Positions 44,734 through 58,400 of a DNA stretch of 64,000 nucleotides are shown one piece after another. Positions within the stretch are counted from its first letter, which is position 1. Each line of letters starts with the position of its first letter. The position numbers were made by a program, and so were the translations under genes. Source of the DNA: Apostichopus japonicus (taxonomy: Eukaryota > Echinodermata > Holothuroidea > Aspidochirotida > Stichopodidae); assembly GCF_037975245.1 (NCBI RefSeq), contig NC_092570.1, positions 5,523,001-5,587,000 of the forward strand. Direction: 5' to 3'. Below the pieces are notes generated by a model. That model ran no database searches. It was given only the letters and a program-made list of their open reading frames with translations, and was not told the origin of the DNA.

Positions 44734-45466
44734 CAGTGGCGTCCCCAGACATTTCAATCTTTGGGGGGCAGAGCACTTATTTAGGGGGGCACAATGTTTA
44801 TTTGTGAATGCTCTCCTGGGGGAGGGTCGAAGTGGAGAATTTTTATGATTATTTAAGGGTCCTTAGATGCAATCTGGTGCTATATTTTGCAACTTGATGT
44901 AACTTTATGTTCAAGAATTTTCGGGCTTAGTCTGTCCGATATTTTTGTTTTTAATTGAGGCGGATCAAAAAGTTATACAAAAAGAATGGAATAACCCCTT
45001 TGCTTTGAAAATGTTTTTCAATAATTAGGGTCATAAAGATGCAATTTTGTGCTATCTGGTGATTATCCATTCTGAGAGAACAAAAAGATGGTTTTCGCTT
45101 GAATAGTTGGGGCGGAGGCATACTTCCGCCCCACCATCTCAAGAGGGTTTGGGAAAGTTTACAAAGTCTAAAAGAGTGTTGAAAATTTAAACTCATGCAG
45201 GGTAGTAGTGAAGTTTAAGCACTAGCGGGTCACGCCGGGGACTCTGTGACCTTGTTAGTGAGAAAACAACTGGTTATTGTGATGGTCGGTGGAAAGAAGT
45301 TTCAATGATGGACATAATAGTTTCGTATTTTGTAAAAAAAGTTTTTGTTTGAGTATTTTATTAACACTACAACTAGCATTTGGAGGGGCACCTGGGGGGC
45401 AAAAATTTTTTGGGAGGGCACGTGCCCCCCCTCCACCCACCCCCCACCCCCTTCGCGACGTCACTG
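44734..45466. mobile_element. hAT-like non-autonomous DNA element
   Basis: Starts CAGTGGCGTCCC and ends in the imperfect inverse (GCGACGTCACTG). It is flanked by CATTCCTC (44726-44733) and CATTCCTG (45467-45474), an 8-bp direct repeat with one mismatch. An 8-bp target duplication with CAGTG-type ends is typical of the hAT superfamily. There is no transposase; the interior has G- and C-runs near both ends. Confidence 0.72.
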
Positions 45467-45851
45467 CATTCCTGGTTCTTCTGTTCTTTTGATTTATTAC
45501 TGAGAGTGGTATTAGTCTTAGTTTTCGAATAATGGTGCTTTGCTTCCAGAGAACCGGCCCCCCTTCAAGGCTTCCCTGCGCCACCAGATATGATATTAAA
45601 CAAACGTTTTCAAACTTTTTCTGCTCACAATCTGGAATCTGCCATCAGCCTGTTTGAATGAAATGAATTGTTAATTAATTGGTAAACAGATATCTTTGAA
45701 AATAAATAAATAAAAGGCCTACTGTACTGCGGAAGACTGTCATACTTTACACGATCATATCTGAACCAGTATATAGTAGGATTTGGTATTAACTGTATGT
45801 CAATTGTGTGGACGAACTTTAAGTGCCAAATTTTGCTTGACAGCTAGGATG

Positions 45852-46330
45852 AGGCAAAGGCGTGGTTCAGTAGTTAGAGTGTTCCGTCCGCAATCATTAA
45901 GTTCCAGGATCAAAAACTTCGCCAGGAGCGAGATTCTCTAGACCTATTCAAAACTCGCTGCAGTGCAGTGGTAATTGTGCGGCGTCTTCCGTGGATTTGG
46001 TAGTTCTGGTTTGTGACCTTGGGGAAAAGGGATTGTTTCTGTTATTCAAAGGCTTGGTTTCAAGTTCGAAACAACTTCGTTCGTCCATGGAGCTATTACC
46101 GTAATAGCTCCATGGTTCGTCATGGCTGCAGTGATGTCGAATGGGGTGCCCTTGCCTATCTCGGTATTTGAGAAAGTAGTCAGATCACTCCATCTGAGGT
46201 ATACACTCTCGTCCGTCGGATGGGGACGTTAAATGGCGGTCCCGGGAACAGGAATGGGAGCGAATTCACACCCCTGCCTCGTTACCCTCTGAACACTTAT
46301 CGAAAAGAGAAGGCTTGATATAAGCTAGTG
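45852..46330 (+). mobile_element. tRNA-like SINE or SINE-derived repeat
   Basis: The left end, GGCGTGGTTCAGTAGTTAGA and onward, resembles a tRNA A box, and GTTCCAGGATCAAA about 45 bases on resembles a decayed B box. The body holds CGTCGGATGGGGACGTTAAA, a motif I associate with SINE-like repeats of marine invertebrates. Borders are uncertain. It contains a strong hairpin at 46085-46115. Confidence 0.5.
46085..46115. repeat. Perfect 15-bp-arm hairpin
   Basis: Arms CCATGGAGCTATTAC and its exact reverse complement are separated by one base. It lies inside the SINE-like repeat. Confidence 0.9.
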
Positions 46331-46697
46331 TTCATCCACGAGCTAACACGGACAGGGTCTCAAATAAACTACTGTAAAGCTTCCTGCTATTTGGGTCTCT
46401 AAACTAAATGCCATAATTACTTTAAAACATCACATCACGTCTGCTATTCTCTAACAGGTTATTAGATAAAGTTTACTCAGAATACAAATTTAAAAAAGTA
46501 GTCTGAGAAAAATTCCTAAAATAAATTGATCGCAGGTTCAGTACGTCTTTGTTGTTCTATACCTGTGAGTCTCCAAACTGAATTTCTATGTTAACAACAA
46601 ATGTGGTATCACAAAAAAAAACTATTAAATATGATCTCAAAATACAATGCACCGATCGGTATTTTCTTGAACCTGCAATAGGCTACGTTAGTCCATC

Positions 46698-47019
46698 CCT
46701 TGCCGAAATCCCAGATCTGGCTTTACTAGGCTGGTTTAATCTGGCCATATCAAGCCTTTATATGGCCATATAACGCCAGATATAACTGGATATGTAGTCA
46801 ATCCAGATAAAATTTTAACTGGCCCAGTTATGGATGCCATAAAATTTAACCAGATACAAATTTATATGGGCCATATAAAACTTCATTTTTAATCAAGTTA
46901 TATCTGCCAATTTTTTTGTCTTGCCATATATAAATTCAAGATCTGGAACAGATATGGCCCAGATTAAAATTCCAGATCTGGATTTGAATATCTGGGCCAG
47001 ATCTGGGATTTCGGTAAGG
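46698..47019. mobile_element. MITE-like element with ~24-bp terminal inverted repeats
   Basis: The left end (46698-46721) and right end (46996-47019) are inverse copies with one mismatch, containing CGAAATCCCAGATCTGG. The 320-bp interior is full of short partial palindromes of GGCCATATA and CCAGAT words. No open frame and no clear target duplication. Confidence 0.8.
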
Positions 47020-47809
47020 CAGACCAGAGTACTTTTTGTACCTTCAAACTTCAAAGTATCCAGGGGTGGGGATGGGGGGAAGGGTAGGCAAGGTGTCTGG
47101 AAGGGAAGACGCATACGAAATACATAATTAACTTTTGATTTGAACCGCTATATCAAGCGTTTGTGAATTCGGACAGATGCCTGCTACAATGCCTGTAAGC
47201 GAAGTTAAGTTGTATAATCACCATAACAATGTGTTATGCCTCTACAGACGTTCGAAATCAACTGAACGAAAAGTGTCATCGAACACCATTAACACCGTCT
47301 TATAGCCTACTCGGTAACAACTTACCGCTTCTTCATTTTTCTCTGGCTTTAAGTTAATTTAAATAATCGGGTTGGCTACTCAAAGTGTCGCATAGACAGC
47401 AAGACCAGCCAATCAAAATCAGTCTTTTGAGTGGTCATTTTCCTGATGTGCCAGTGGGTTTGATGTGGGTGCAGCTGATCGTTTATACCTTGTGGATAAA
47501 CATCCCGCCCTCCCTCCCTTCCGCCACCCTTGAAAACTATCCATTTCTGTGTAAACTACATTGGCCTGATGTCCTTTAATGTTTGAAGAGGTTTCCTCGT
47601 AAAAACCGTCGATCTTTTCTTCTCCGTTTCTCAATATCTGTTTCCATTTCCAAGATTTTCATAAACTTTACAGCAGCTTTGAAACGAAACTTTTATTGAT
47701 TGGATTGCAGATTGATATAAGTCCAATTAAAGGAACTTATTTGGTTCCAATTCGGCGCATTATATATCTTGCGCTATGTATACTATACCCTTTGTATTTG
47801 CATGCGCTG

Positions 47810-48095
47810 GCTATACGGCTCTCATAGAACCGTATAGCTATAGAGCGGACCAGGGCCGTAGGCTATACAGAGGACCAGAGTCGTTTATAGACGTCTCTAT
47901 CTCGACTCAAAAGAGGACCACATTCGTATATACTACTTGAGGACCAGAGAGAAAATATACGGCTCTGTTGAGTTGAGGACCTGAGCGGTATATTTCTAAA
48001 TATACGGCTCTGTTGAGGACCAGAGCCGTATATACGGCTCTGTTCTCTATATACGGCTCTGGTCCTCAACAGAGCCGTATATCGCAGAGCCGTAT
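47810..48095. repeat. TATACGGCTCTG repeat block with a perfect 34-bp inverted repeat
   Basis: TATACGGCTCTG or its complement recurs many times on both strands. Bases 48000-48033 and 48049-48082 are exact reverse complements separated by 15 bases, so the stretch can form a long hairpin. A 29-bp direct repeat (TCTATAGCGCCATCTATTTT-like) follows at 48105-48160. Confidence 0.9.
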
Positions 48096-48160
48096 ATTTC
48101 GAGATCTATAGCGCCATCTATTTTGAGAACAAATCTATAGCACCATCTATTTTAAGAACA

Positions 48161-49251
48161 TACGCTTCGTCATACGACCAAAAACAGAACGCATGTTACA
48201 GGGAAATATACCAAGAAAGAAGATAAAATTTCAATTTTTTTCATTGCCGAATTTTCTTAATCCCTCAACAAAACTTCACTTTTTACTTAGCATGGGACAC
48301 CTTTTTCATTGCAAAAAAAAAAAAATATGTACAAACATCAAATGGAACATTCTGAGACGTAGTTACCCCCTAAATTTGGTGTATCATTAGGTCTGAGCGC
48401 CAAAAAAAAATACTGTGAATGTTTATATGAGGATGAAAGTGATGTACTCCCATACCCAGCGCCCCTCCCTAGATCCTCGCCTTGCCACTCTAACATGATT
48501 GTTTGATACATGAATAGCGTCTGGTTACTTTCCTGTGTAACGTAAACAAGTTTATTACACTTATGAAAATGCTTGTTGAAAAATGCAGTTTCTAGTTCAC
48601 GCACAAAAGATTCACAGTTGCTTTAACATAGATCTCAAACTTCCGATCGCTAACGCAACTTCTACATGAACGACCGTTCTTGTACCACTGACTTCCTGGT
48701 GTTTTGGCTTTTGTAGGAGGGGCGTGAGCTGAGGCGAGCACACACGAAAAAGTTCAATCAGTGTAAAGGTATTCATAAGCACGGAATTTCAACACTGTTA
48801 AATCACAGAAAATTGTTCAGTGTTCAACAGGCATGCGCGCTGTAATTCTGAGTAAACAAGACAAGTTATCATCCGATTCCATACGATTGACAGAAAAAAT
48901 TGAGATAATTTTGTGTGGTAATTTAACATAAAAAGCTATGTAAAAAGGAAAGGAAATGTTTTAATAATGAAGTTCCGTGGTTTTCTTTTATTTAAGAACA
49001 AAAACTATTATCAGCTCTAGCAAAATCTACACAAGGCTTTAAATGAAAAGTGATCTAATATTTCCGACGTGATGTCCTACATGCAGATTGAACACCGTGT
49101 ATCATACCTTCGCTAGCTATACAGTACTCGCCTCTCTCAACTCTCGTACCTACTATACTGTACTAATTGAAGGGGCTGTGTGTAGCATAACCAGAGTGGA
49201 TTGCATATTGAGATTAACACATGCGTTAGCTTGCTTTTTGCAGTAGGCAAA
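48161..49251. other. Upstream region of the AGFG gene
   Basis: No coding sequence. At 48690-48740 there are ETS-like (ACTTCCTG) and GC-box-like (GGGGCGTG) words that could belong to a promoter, and TTTTTGCAG at 49235-49243 resembles an acceptor just before the start codon, so an upstream non-coding exon is possible. None of this is proven by sequence alone. Confidence 0.35.
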
Positions 49252-49412
49252 ATGGCATCAAAAAGGAAGCAAGATGAAAAGAATCTAAAAACATTAAGGG
49301 AACTTGCCAGTAGGGAACACAACAAGAAATGCTTCGATTGTGGTCAACGCGGTCCTACTTATGTCAACATGACGATAGGCTCTTTCGTGTGTACATCATG
49401 CAGTGGTTTGTT
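49252..49412 (+). CDS. AGFG1: AGFG exon 1 (start codon and zinc finger)
   Basis: Encodes 53 and two-thirds codons, ending in SGL-L with donor GTAAGT at 49413. All four zinc ligands are in this exon. The next exon begins by completing the Leu codon and supplies the RGL segment, where ArfGAPs carry a catalytic-region arginine. Confidence 0.92.
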
Positions 49413-52400
49413 GTAAGTCTAATTTTCACTGTAGCCTAATGTTAGTAATATAACTGTAATGAGCGTTGGTTAGTTTCATCATAATGAATCATGCAGTTGG
49501 GACATATTGTACTGTCATTAGTATAAACGTTAAAAGTATCCAATTCATTATGCACATTTTAGTAGCAGACTCCATACACAGAGGCCTTTACAACATCACC
49601 CTTTTCACAGATGTGTGTTTGTCTGTCTGCAAAGGGGAGGGGAGGTAGTCTTGAAATTGACTCATTGAGATCCACATGTTGGCAAAAGTATCAATTCAAG
49701 GCAGGTACGTGGGGCAATGAGTACCGTTGGGATTGTATAAAATGCATTGATACATGCCTTCAGAAATGTGAAGTCAACTGACCCTATTATCAAGTATGTA
49801 GCAGACTTACTAAAGTATAAAGCTGGTTACATTGATGGTGCCCTTCGTACACCTGTATGAGCCTTTGACACTCTTCCCTATACTGAGGCAAAGAAATCTG
49901 ATTCTGAGCACAAGGTTTTGATACTAGGTCTACTTGGCATTTCTATTGGATTTAGCATGCACTACTGTTTACCAAACAGAAACACCCCTAGACTCACTGT
50001 GTGGAATAATGGTGTATTTGTTGTATAGTAAAGGCTTCATAATTGACGCACCTTTGTAATTGATGCACCTTCAAATATTACTAGAAACCATACAGCAGGC
50101 AACCTAAACTGTTTGCAGTCAAGCAGAGTTGCATATTTCATTAGTTTGAATCTATTTCAGGTATAAGCTGATCAAATTGTGGCTTTTTTTAAAGCTTATA
50201 AGACCCTCCCCCAGTTTTGCACGTTTTTTGGGCAGTTGGAAATCTTGCTCCCTAAAAATAACCAAACGTACCTCAATATAATACCACTACTCTCTGGGAC
50301 CTGACCTGTCTGAGCTTAGAGGCTCAGAGCATAGCAAACAACATCCAAAGTCAATGGATGTATACTTCTAGGCCTTCACTACAGTTAGCTTATCGATGAA
50401 TATGTCAATTTTTGGGTTTGAAAGAACTTGACACAGCAGACATTTTGTGGTCAAATTCTGCTCAATTTTACATTGTGTAGGCACGGAACAATAAATTTTT
50501 TCAGATCATTAAATTGAGGAACGACACATAAAAAAAACCGTACAGTTGAATGATTTGGATTTTTCGTTGATTGACATCGTTAATCAAATCCTAAACTGCA
50601 TCAATTATGAGCCCACCATGCTACATGTAGGCTATGCGCACTATAAAACTTCCATGTGAAGTCAAGTTAACAGTGCTCTGCGCTATATAATGTGTCTTCA
50701 TTTAGCATCCTGTCAGAAGGACTGTGGCCCTTGGTAACACACTTACTCAGTACCAGCCTTAAGGATGACACAGTGGTAATGTTGGTACAAATTGAAGTTG
50801 TAACAAATTTGACACATTTCCTAACCTATTTTCATAGAAAGTTGCCTTTTTCTTTCAAATTATATTGATAACATGTCATTTTTACTTGGCACCTAAATTG
50901 ACCCACTTCTTGGTGGGGGTCTAAGGGCGGGAAAAAAATAAAATATGCACATGTATATATGTTATTGTTCTCTTTTTCTATTTACAGGAGAGGTTTAAAT
51001 CCACCCCAAAGAGTGAAATCTATATCTATGACTAGTTTTACACAGCCAGAGATTGAACAACTACAGAAAAGTGGAAATGAGGTAAGATATATGCTACTCT
51101 TGCCAATCTTGACAATGTGCCATGTATCATATCACTTGGGAAGCTCACATTATGGCCTTTGCAATATTACAAATAGAATTTCTTCATGCACCCCATTGTT
51201 TTTGCCAAACTAATTTTTTTCCCTTTTTTTATTATTATTTTTATTTGTGCAATGCCGTTTGAACCTGGAGATTGAAATACTGTTATATGAGAAGTTAACT
51301 TCCTGGTGATTTTCTAATCTATTGAAATAACCTTGTAAAGGTAGTCTACATTCTTCAATTATCTGTTCCCCTATTGAAGTGTTATGGTAGTGGTAATTGA
51401 ACGCCGACAAAGAGAAACTCTCCAAGAAGTGTTGCATTTTCGCTTTTGTTGAATTTAGCCAGGTAATATTGTATGTATGTATGTATTTTAGATCCTCCTG
51501 CAAGCAGGAACTCGCGAAGAAGCCTCATTGGCTTATCAAAGCCGCAAGCTGACCGAAGTCAGTCTCTTACATCCATATTTAACGTCCATGTTTATGAATT
51601 GTTAATTGTCAACAACTCTGTATCTGGACGACATACATTAATCTGGGAGTTACTCGAACCGGGTACCTTATGATTGAAAGGCACCGGGGTTAACCACTGA
51701 GCTAACACCCCACTCCACAATATTCAGACCCATTTAAATACCCCTCCATCTAGTTAAGATATCCTTGGGGCTACAACCGTTTGACTTTTGTTCATACAGG
51801 GTTCAGTTTTAAGGAAATTTTAAGGTTGTCCTTTGGACAACCTTGCCTTCATATTTGGTTAGCGGAAGGATATTTTGGTTGACCAATGAAAGCACATAAA
51901 ATACTACTGGAGTTTATAGACATGTTACATCGCACACATTGTGTGCACTAAATTTACAAAGCCTTGCACAAGAGCTGTGCGCAAGTAATACTAAAATGTA
52001 ACGATTTAGTCTTGTAGGTGAGTCCCATAATGTTGGCTATGCAGGCCTAGTCTATCCACCTGAGGCTTAAGTCTCACTCTCAGTGACTAGTCTTACTGAG
52101 ATGGTCTTTGCAGAAATCTTGGACAGAACTGTTGTGTAGAGTTATAGACATTTTATGTGGAATATAACACTATTCATGATAAAACATCATACATGTTGGG
52201 TTGCGGGAATTCTCTGTTGGTGAAAAATGATTTCCAAAATCGTTACCGATCATTTCCATTGGCAGGGTAAGCCCAGGGTAGTGCAGCAACATAAATGAGC
52301 ATGTGGTTTGCCCACATGCACAGTATAGTACTGCATACACGTTGTACTCCAGCTAGCTTGTCGTACGTGCGTGCAGCCATGAGGTAGAAAGCAAGCGTGG

Positions 52401-55400
52401 TCGCGGACACCAGGGTCTGTAGTACAGAGTTTACTGTACTTTACGTAACCATAAAATAGTGCATATGTACAGTATGCACATTCTGTTTTGACTAATAACA
52501 AACGTGCTAACTGAAAGTTAGTGATGCGAAGGGGTGTGCATACAGCTCAAGTGTTTGATTTCCCCCTCATTAATGAATGTAACAAAATGTGATTTATTTC
52601 TTACTTTGTTTTCTAATATAAATGGAGGGCAATACTAACAAGCTACTATCACTTTATGAGGGCCAATTTTTATTTTAAAGAATAGGGATTTTCTGAGTTT
52701 TGTTCAAATTGTTGAACACTTATGGCAAATAAGCTAGTGGTCAGTCGGACAACCTAAGCAGGGTTTTAGGTTTGTCAGACGTGATTTTGGTGATCTCGAA
52801 AGATCTGATGACCATAAAATATGATCCCTGGTTTATAGTTTACTCTTTAAGAAGCAAAATATGGACCATTTTGATTGGATACAGGAAATGTTGTGTCCCA
52901 CAAATTAAATGCAATTGCAATATATTTCATCTGCAAATCTTCACACTTTTACCTATCAAGTTTGTCGTCGTCAGTGCAATTTCAGTTCCATTGAAACTGG
53001 AGTAAGAGATTACGTATCCTGAAATGTAATATACATGTCTTCCCTTTGAAAGTCAAATCTGTGTGGTATCACACAGAAGTCAACTTTACTGTAGGCTTCA
53101 TATGTAAAACGTTTGTCACCTTTACAGATGGTATTTTTTAAGTTACTTTTTGCACAAACAACTGATGCTCTTAGGTGAATTGAAAGTAAACGTAACATCA
53201 GTGTGCGAGTTGTCTAGAGCTGTCTAGAAAGGAAAGTAAACATTAGAGAACACAGTTTACAATATACTGTAGTTCCTGACTGTTAATTATGTGTACAAAC
53301 ATGTGTGGGTCAAGGAACAGAGACATATTTTGAATACTGTTGATTCAGGCAGAGTAAAACACATTTGAAACTGCGCACCTGTCTCCCCTGCTTTATTGCA
53401 CTCTTGTTATATAACAACATGGAAGACTTGAGCATAGGTTACTCACCATAATGGCATTTGCCTGGGGGCTCAGAGTAAACCTGTGTGCTCAATTGATAAA
53501 TAATCTAACACTACATAATTAATATCATGAGTGCTTGCTACCATAATATACAGATCATTGACTGTAGAGTCTAGAGATAGAGAGGAGATAGCAGAATCTC
53601 AGAACTGTCTCTCTCTCTGTTGTTTATTGGATTCAATAGAGATCACAATGAATTTGTTAGCAAAGTGTGAAATTCCTTGAATAAGCTATTCATCTCTTGT
53701 GGCAAGGATAATAATGGTGTATGACTTTGAAGTTAGCTCACATTATTTTTAGTCTCATTTTTCACTTGGTGTGTATTTGCAAACTGCAGACTAAATTCTT
53801 CCAGCAGGGCCGTAACACAAATCTTTAGTATAAGATTTTCTCCATGTGCATTATCTCTCACATTACAATCATGTGTAAAGACATAGTTTGTTGTTCCGTG
53901 TTAAGTAAAACATTGTGGCTTATAACGTTAATGCTATGCTATGCAGCATAGGTCAGTGTGGGGTGCCAAACTTTCAAACGTTGCATGAGAACTAAACCTA
54001 CTGTATTTAACATTGCTTGAACAGCAGTACAGTATATATCAAGCTCCATCACATCATCAAAAACACTGACAGATTTATTCAAAAGCTATGATGCTACTAT
54101 TAAGTTGGGTTCCAATGCAGCAATGATGTTTTTTTGCCCTTTTGGCACTCCATATATATCTCAAGAATGGTTTAAACCTTGTTTTTGCAGTCGCAGTACC
54201 GAATGTTTTAAAAATTAGTTGCAAATATTCCTGCAATGTTCTTTCAGGTCAAAGAAAAATTCTGCTAGCATATTTATTATTTATTGTGCTGTTCGAATGT
54301 TCGATTGAATTTTATGAATTTTTGAGAACTCCTATCTTAATACATATGCATGCCAATTTACCTTGCCTACAAAAGTTGACACAAATCATTGCTGGCAAGT
54401 TTTTTATTTCTCTATTTTAAGTTTCCCTTTAGATGATGTGCAGATTATTTAATAATTCAATTAAGCTTTCATTTGTGATGAAATTCAACATTTCACATAC
54501 TGTTTTTTTTTCATCACAAAGACAAAATGTGTTGAAATTCTGTAGTGTAGAAATATGCACTAATGACATCACAGATAAATCGACATAGATTTGTCTGCAC
54601 CAAAGCTAAAAGAGCTTATCATTGAAAAAAAAGGATAGATAGTACAAAATCTTTTCCAAACCTCAGGGATAAGAACTTTGTAAACCAGATAATGTACTGT
54701 ACAGCTGGACTAAGTGGTTAATGACCTCATACTTGGTACATAGGACCCACCTGAGTAAAATCAAGACCATATAGTTTAATAGGTAAGGTCAAAGGTCATA
54801 TGAACATTAGAGGTTGAAAATTTAATGAAAAACCTATTTGATCACTCACTCTGGGACATTTGGAATGATAGTGTACCTCACTTGTTCACATTTTACTCTT
54901 TTGCTACTCTCCGAAATGTGTGTGGAAAAGTGGAAAAGCAATTTTAGCTCTAGCTGGTAGCCTTAGACTTCAATTGAACTTGCAGTGCACTCAGTGAATC
55001 AGTGAAAATCTTGTAAACATGATAGTCATGGAGATAAGGTTATTGTCCAAAGGGAATCTTCCACTCAATATCTGATATTTGATATATGGACCTGGTTGTC
55101 CCACATATTGTCATCAAAGAACTGTAGGCTGGTACAGGAGGTATGGGGTCAAAGGTCAGCATAGGTAAAAAAAATTAATACCTATTTGGCTGAAATGAAG
55201 ATATGGAGCAGTTTTTCCCAAAGTTTCAGATTATTGAGGATACTGTTGTATGATGGAAAGGATATCATCCGAAAAACTTGTATAATCTGACAACATACCG
55301 AGCAATTTTTGAAATCACAGAGAAAGGAAAGTGATTATTCCATCTAGTTCTAAATGGATCCGATTTGACGTGACAAGCATTATAATGCCTTAGAACTTCT

Positions 55401-58400
55401 ACCACAGTATGCAGAATACAAGTTGACGTACAAGCCAGAAATTACCTAACCAGCGACTAGATTGGATTATTTTCTGTAATTATTGAAAACTGTTGGAACT
55501 GCTTTCAAGTACACCGCATGACTGACTCTGATAAAACTGCACCTTTATATGGACCAGACTGAAACAAACAAACAATCTACATTGTTTATATTCTGAATGG
55601 TACAGCCAGGAGGGAGGCAAAGAGTGGGCGGTGTCCCCAAAGTGGCACTGGAGGGCGCCATGCTAAAACGTTTCCCGTCATGTTGTTTAGGTAGATTGGA
55701 AAGCGCATCTGTAGGACTGTTGGTAGACTCGGAAGGGATAGGGAGTTGATGATGACCCTGAAGTAGGTCATAGGGGGTGCAATGTTAAAATATAATCAAC
55801 GTTTGTAGGATAGGTAGATTTGAGTGCAAAGGTAAATTGGAGACAGGTGGGTATCATCGCTCTTAAATCCCCCAAAAGAGTAAGTTCTTATTGAATTACA
55901 AACTCTTCACAAATTTGTGACAAACTGTTTGTAGGCATCCGTAGTGAAATGAACTGAGCTAGACATTGAATTTTTTTTCCATCAAATAACGCTTCATCTT
56001 GGTGCATTAACTATGTCCATTTAACGTAAAAGCCATTTGTGAATGCATTATTATATTCCAAGATATGTGTAGTAATAACGTTTTTGTCTATTAAACAAAC
56101 TCATCACAGTAAACCATCGCGACAGTAAATGTATATTGTGTACAGATGTTTCCTACACGAATTAGCAGTGTTTTGGGAGGAAGATTCCATGTTTGTGCAT
56201 GTCGACATCGTGTCTTTATACATTACTGTTTTGGAGGTTTGTTTGGTAAAGCCACCAGCATTGATTCCTTCTGGCTTTTGTGTGCTTCTCAGTGTGAGGT
56301 TTTTCCTGACAAAACATTGTGTGCCCTCATCTTTGCATCCCTCGGGGATTGCACTGCCCTGCACGATCAGCAAAACAGGAATACTTTTTTTGTTGTTTTA
56401 CCTTGAATTTTTTGCAATATGATAAGTCAAAATATGACAGTAATACTTTTTGCCTGGATTCTTTGGCAATATGATAGGTCGAATATGAAAGTAATAACTA
56501 GCTGAAGTCAGAATCGGCTAAAATAAGGAATGGTTCTCATCATGCACACACGTTGTATACATGTATGTTGTTGAAAAGTACTGTACAGTATATACACTGT
56601 ATATGTTCTTTGTTGAATGCTTTGATTTACATCTGTATAGGACAAGTGTAAGAGTTGCAGCAGTTCAAGTACTGCAGCAGGCTGCAAGCAGTGTGACTGT
56701 GTGACAGTGTGATTGATGATTCAGAAAAAAAAATAGCTTTGATCATTAGTAACATGAGCAACTTGATCAACCTCTAGTTACCAGGTTGTTTCACTCAAGA
56801 ATTTTGCTGATTATGGAATAATTAAAGATTCCAAATTGATTTTAGATAAATAAAAAAAAATTATTTCTCCAAGATAAATAGGTCTTAAGATTTACAGGGA
56901 AACCCAAAGGAATTGGGATTGAGAGCTCTGCTTCATAATACTGTAAGTTAATTGTATGAAGCAAGTCTTTAGTTTCATTGCAAAAGAAGTTTCCGAGTTT
57001 TGAAGACACTTATATACCAGATATACTAGACTTCAATAGGTTGAAGTAAGAAGTAGACACAAGACATAGATAGACAGACAGACAGACAAACGGACAGATA
57101 TGAGCTAGGATGGAGACAGTTTAATCTGATGGTACAAACTGATTTCTAAAGCTGAAACACTTCAAGTTCCTTTAAACATGGACCAGAAACCAAATTTGAT
57201 GAAACATAATTGACACGCCCTCAGAGCATTTTTCTGTGTTGGAATGTTGCAAATTAATAATCTAGGGTGATCTTCATCAATGATTTGAAACATTGTGCAT
57301 AGATTTAGCCTTTGAAGAAGATCCTGCTAGGATCGAAAAGTCAGGCCAACTTATTTGTTCACATAGTTAAAACATATCTGAGGAAATTACTCCTCATCAA
57401 ATTGGAAATTTTTTAGCACCGGATGAAGCCGATCTACCCGACCAGTATCTTTCACCGCTTTTCCACATTGTGAGCTACGGATGGAAGCAATACGGTACTC
57501 TAACGCCAAGTTTGCAGAAAAATTAAAAATTGTCAACATCTAATTTAATAATTTGGTTAATTATTTGTAAGAATACTGTACTGTAGGTCAAATTGAAATT
57601 ACAGTATATTTGTTTTGTGAAAAATTCTTCTTAAATTTTCTTTGTTGACAGATTAGCATTGACCCTTGAGTTCCATATCAATTTGACTGTATAAAAATAC
57701 TAAAACACTAAAGTCACTCAAAGAGAAAAAATAAATGTAAACCAGTAGCTCTCTATCGATTGGCCAATCGATTCATCTGTAAGTCTTGCTATAGAATAAC
57801 TACTGCTGATATGTCAACTGACATTTAACTGTATTTTGCCCGATTTGTTCCAATAATGACAGAATACAGTGTACACGCTGGACTTTAGTCCGGGATATAG
57901 GCCATAGCCCCACTCTCTCATCCAAATATGTACACACCTCTCTGACCTGGCTCATATATGCACTCCAATGAACTGCACCTAGTTTTACAAAATTGCATAA
58001 CATTAGGACTTTGCACTTGGTGATCCCATTTCCATTTTTCCCCGGGCATTCTTCCATGTTCTCGTTTTAAAAATTTATGAGTAAAAGAAAATGAACTCCA
58101 GAGATACCTACTCAAGGGAACAGAGTAAAAGTCCTAAACTCACCATCTTTGCAGATTTATAAATCATATCAGTTTTGACCCCAAATTATGCTTGAAAGAC
58201 AAAATGTGATCAGCCATAGATTAACAAGTCCCTTTCTGATATTGATTAGCTAGCTCTCCTAACTAAGATGGCATTATGTAAATTTCCACTCTTTTTTTTT
58301 TAAATTTTAATAATCCCAGATGAGAGCCGGGAGGGATGTTGTGTAGTGTTCGAAGGAAATCAGTGCAAGAAAGTTTGCAGGAATACCCAAACAATGGCTA

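Noticed and set aside
51640-51712. Possible tRNA gene on the minus strand
   Set aside because: A and B boxes are present but there is no tRNA acceptor stem, and the stretch is the head of a SINE with another copy at 31980-32232.
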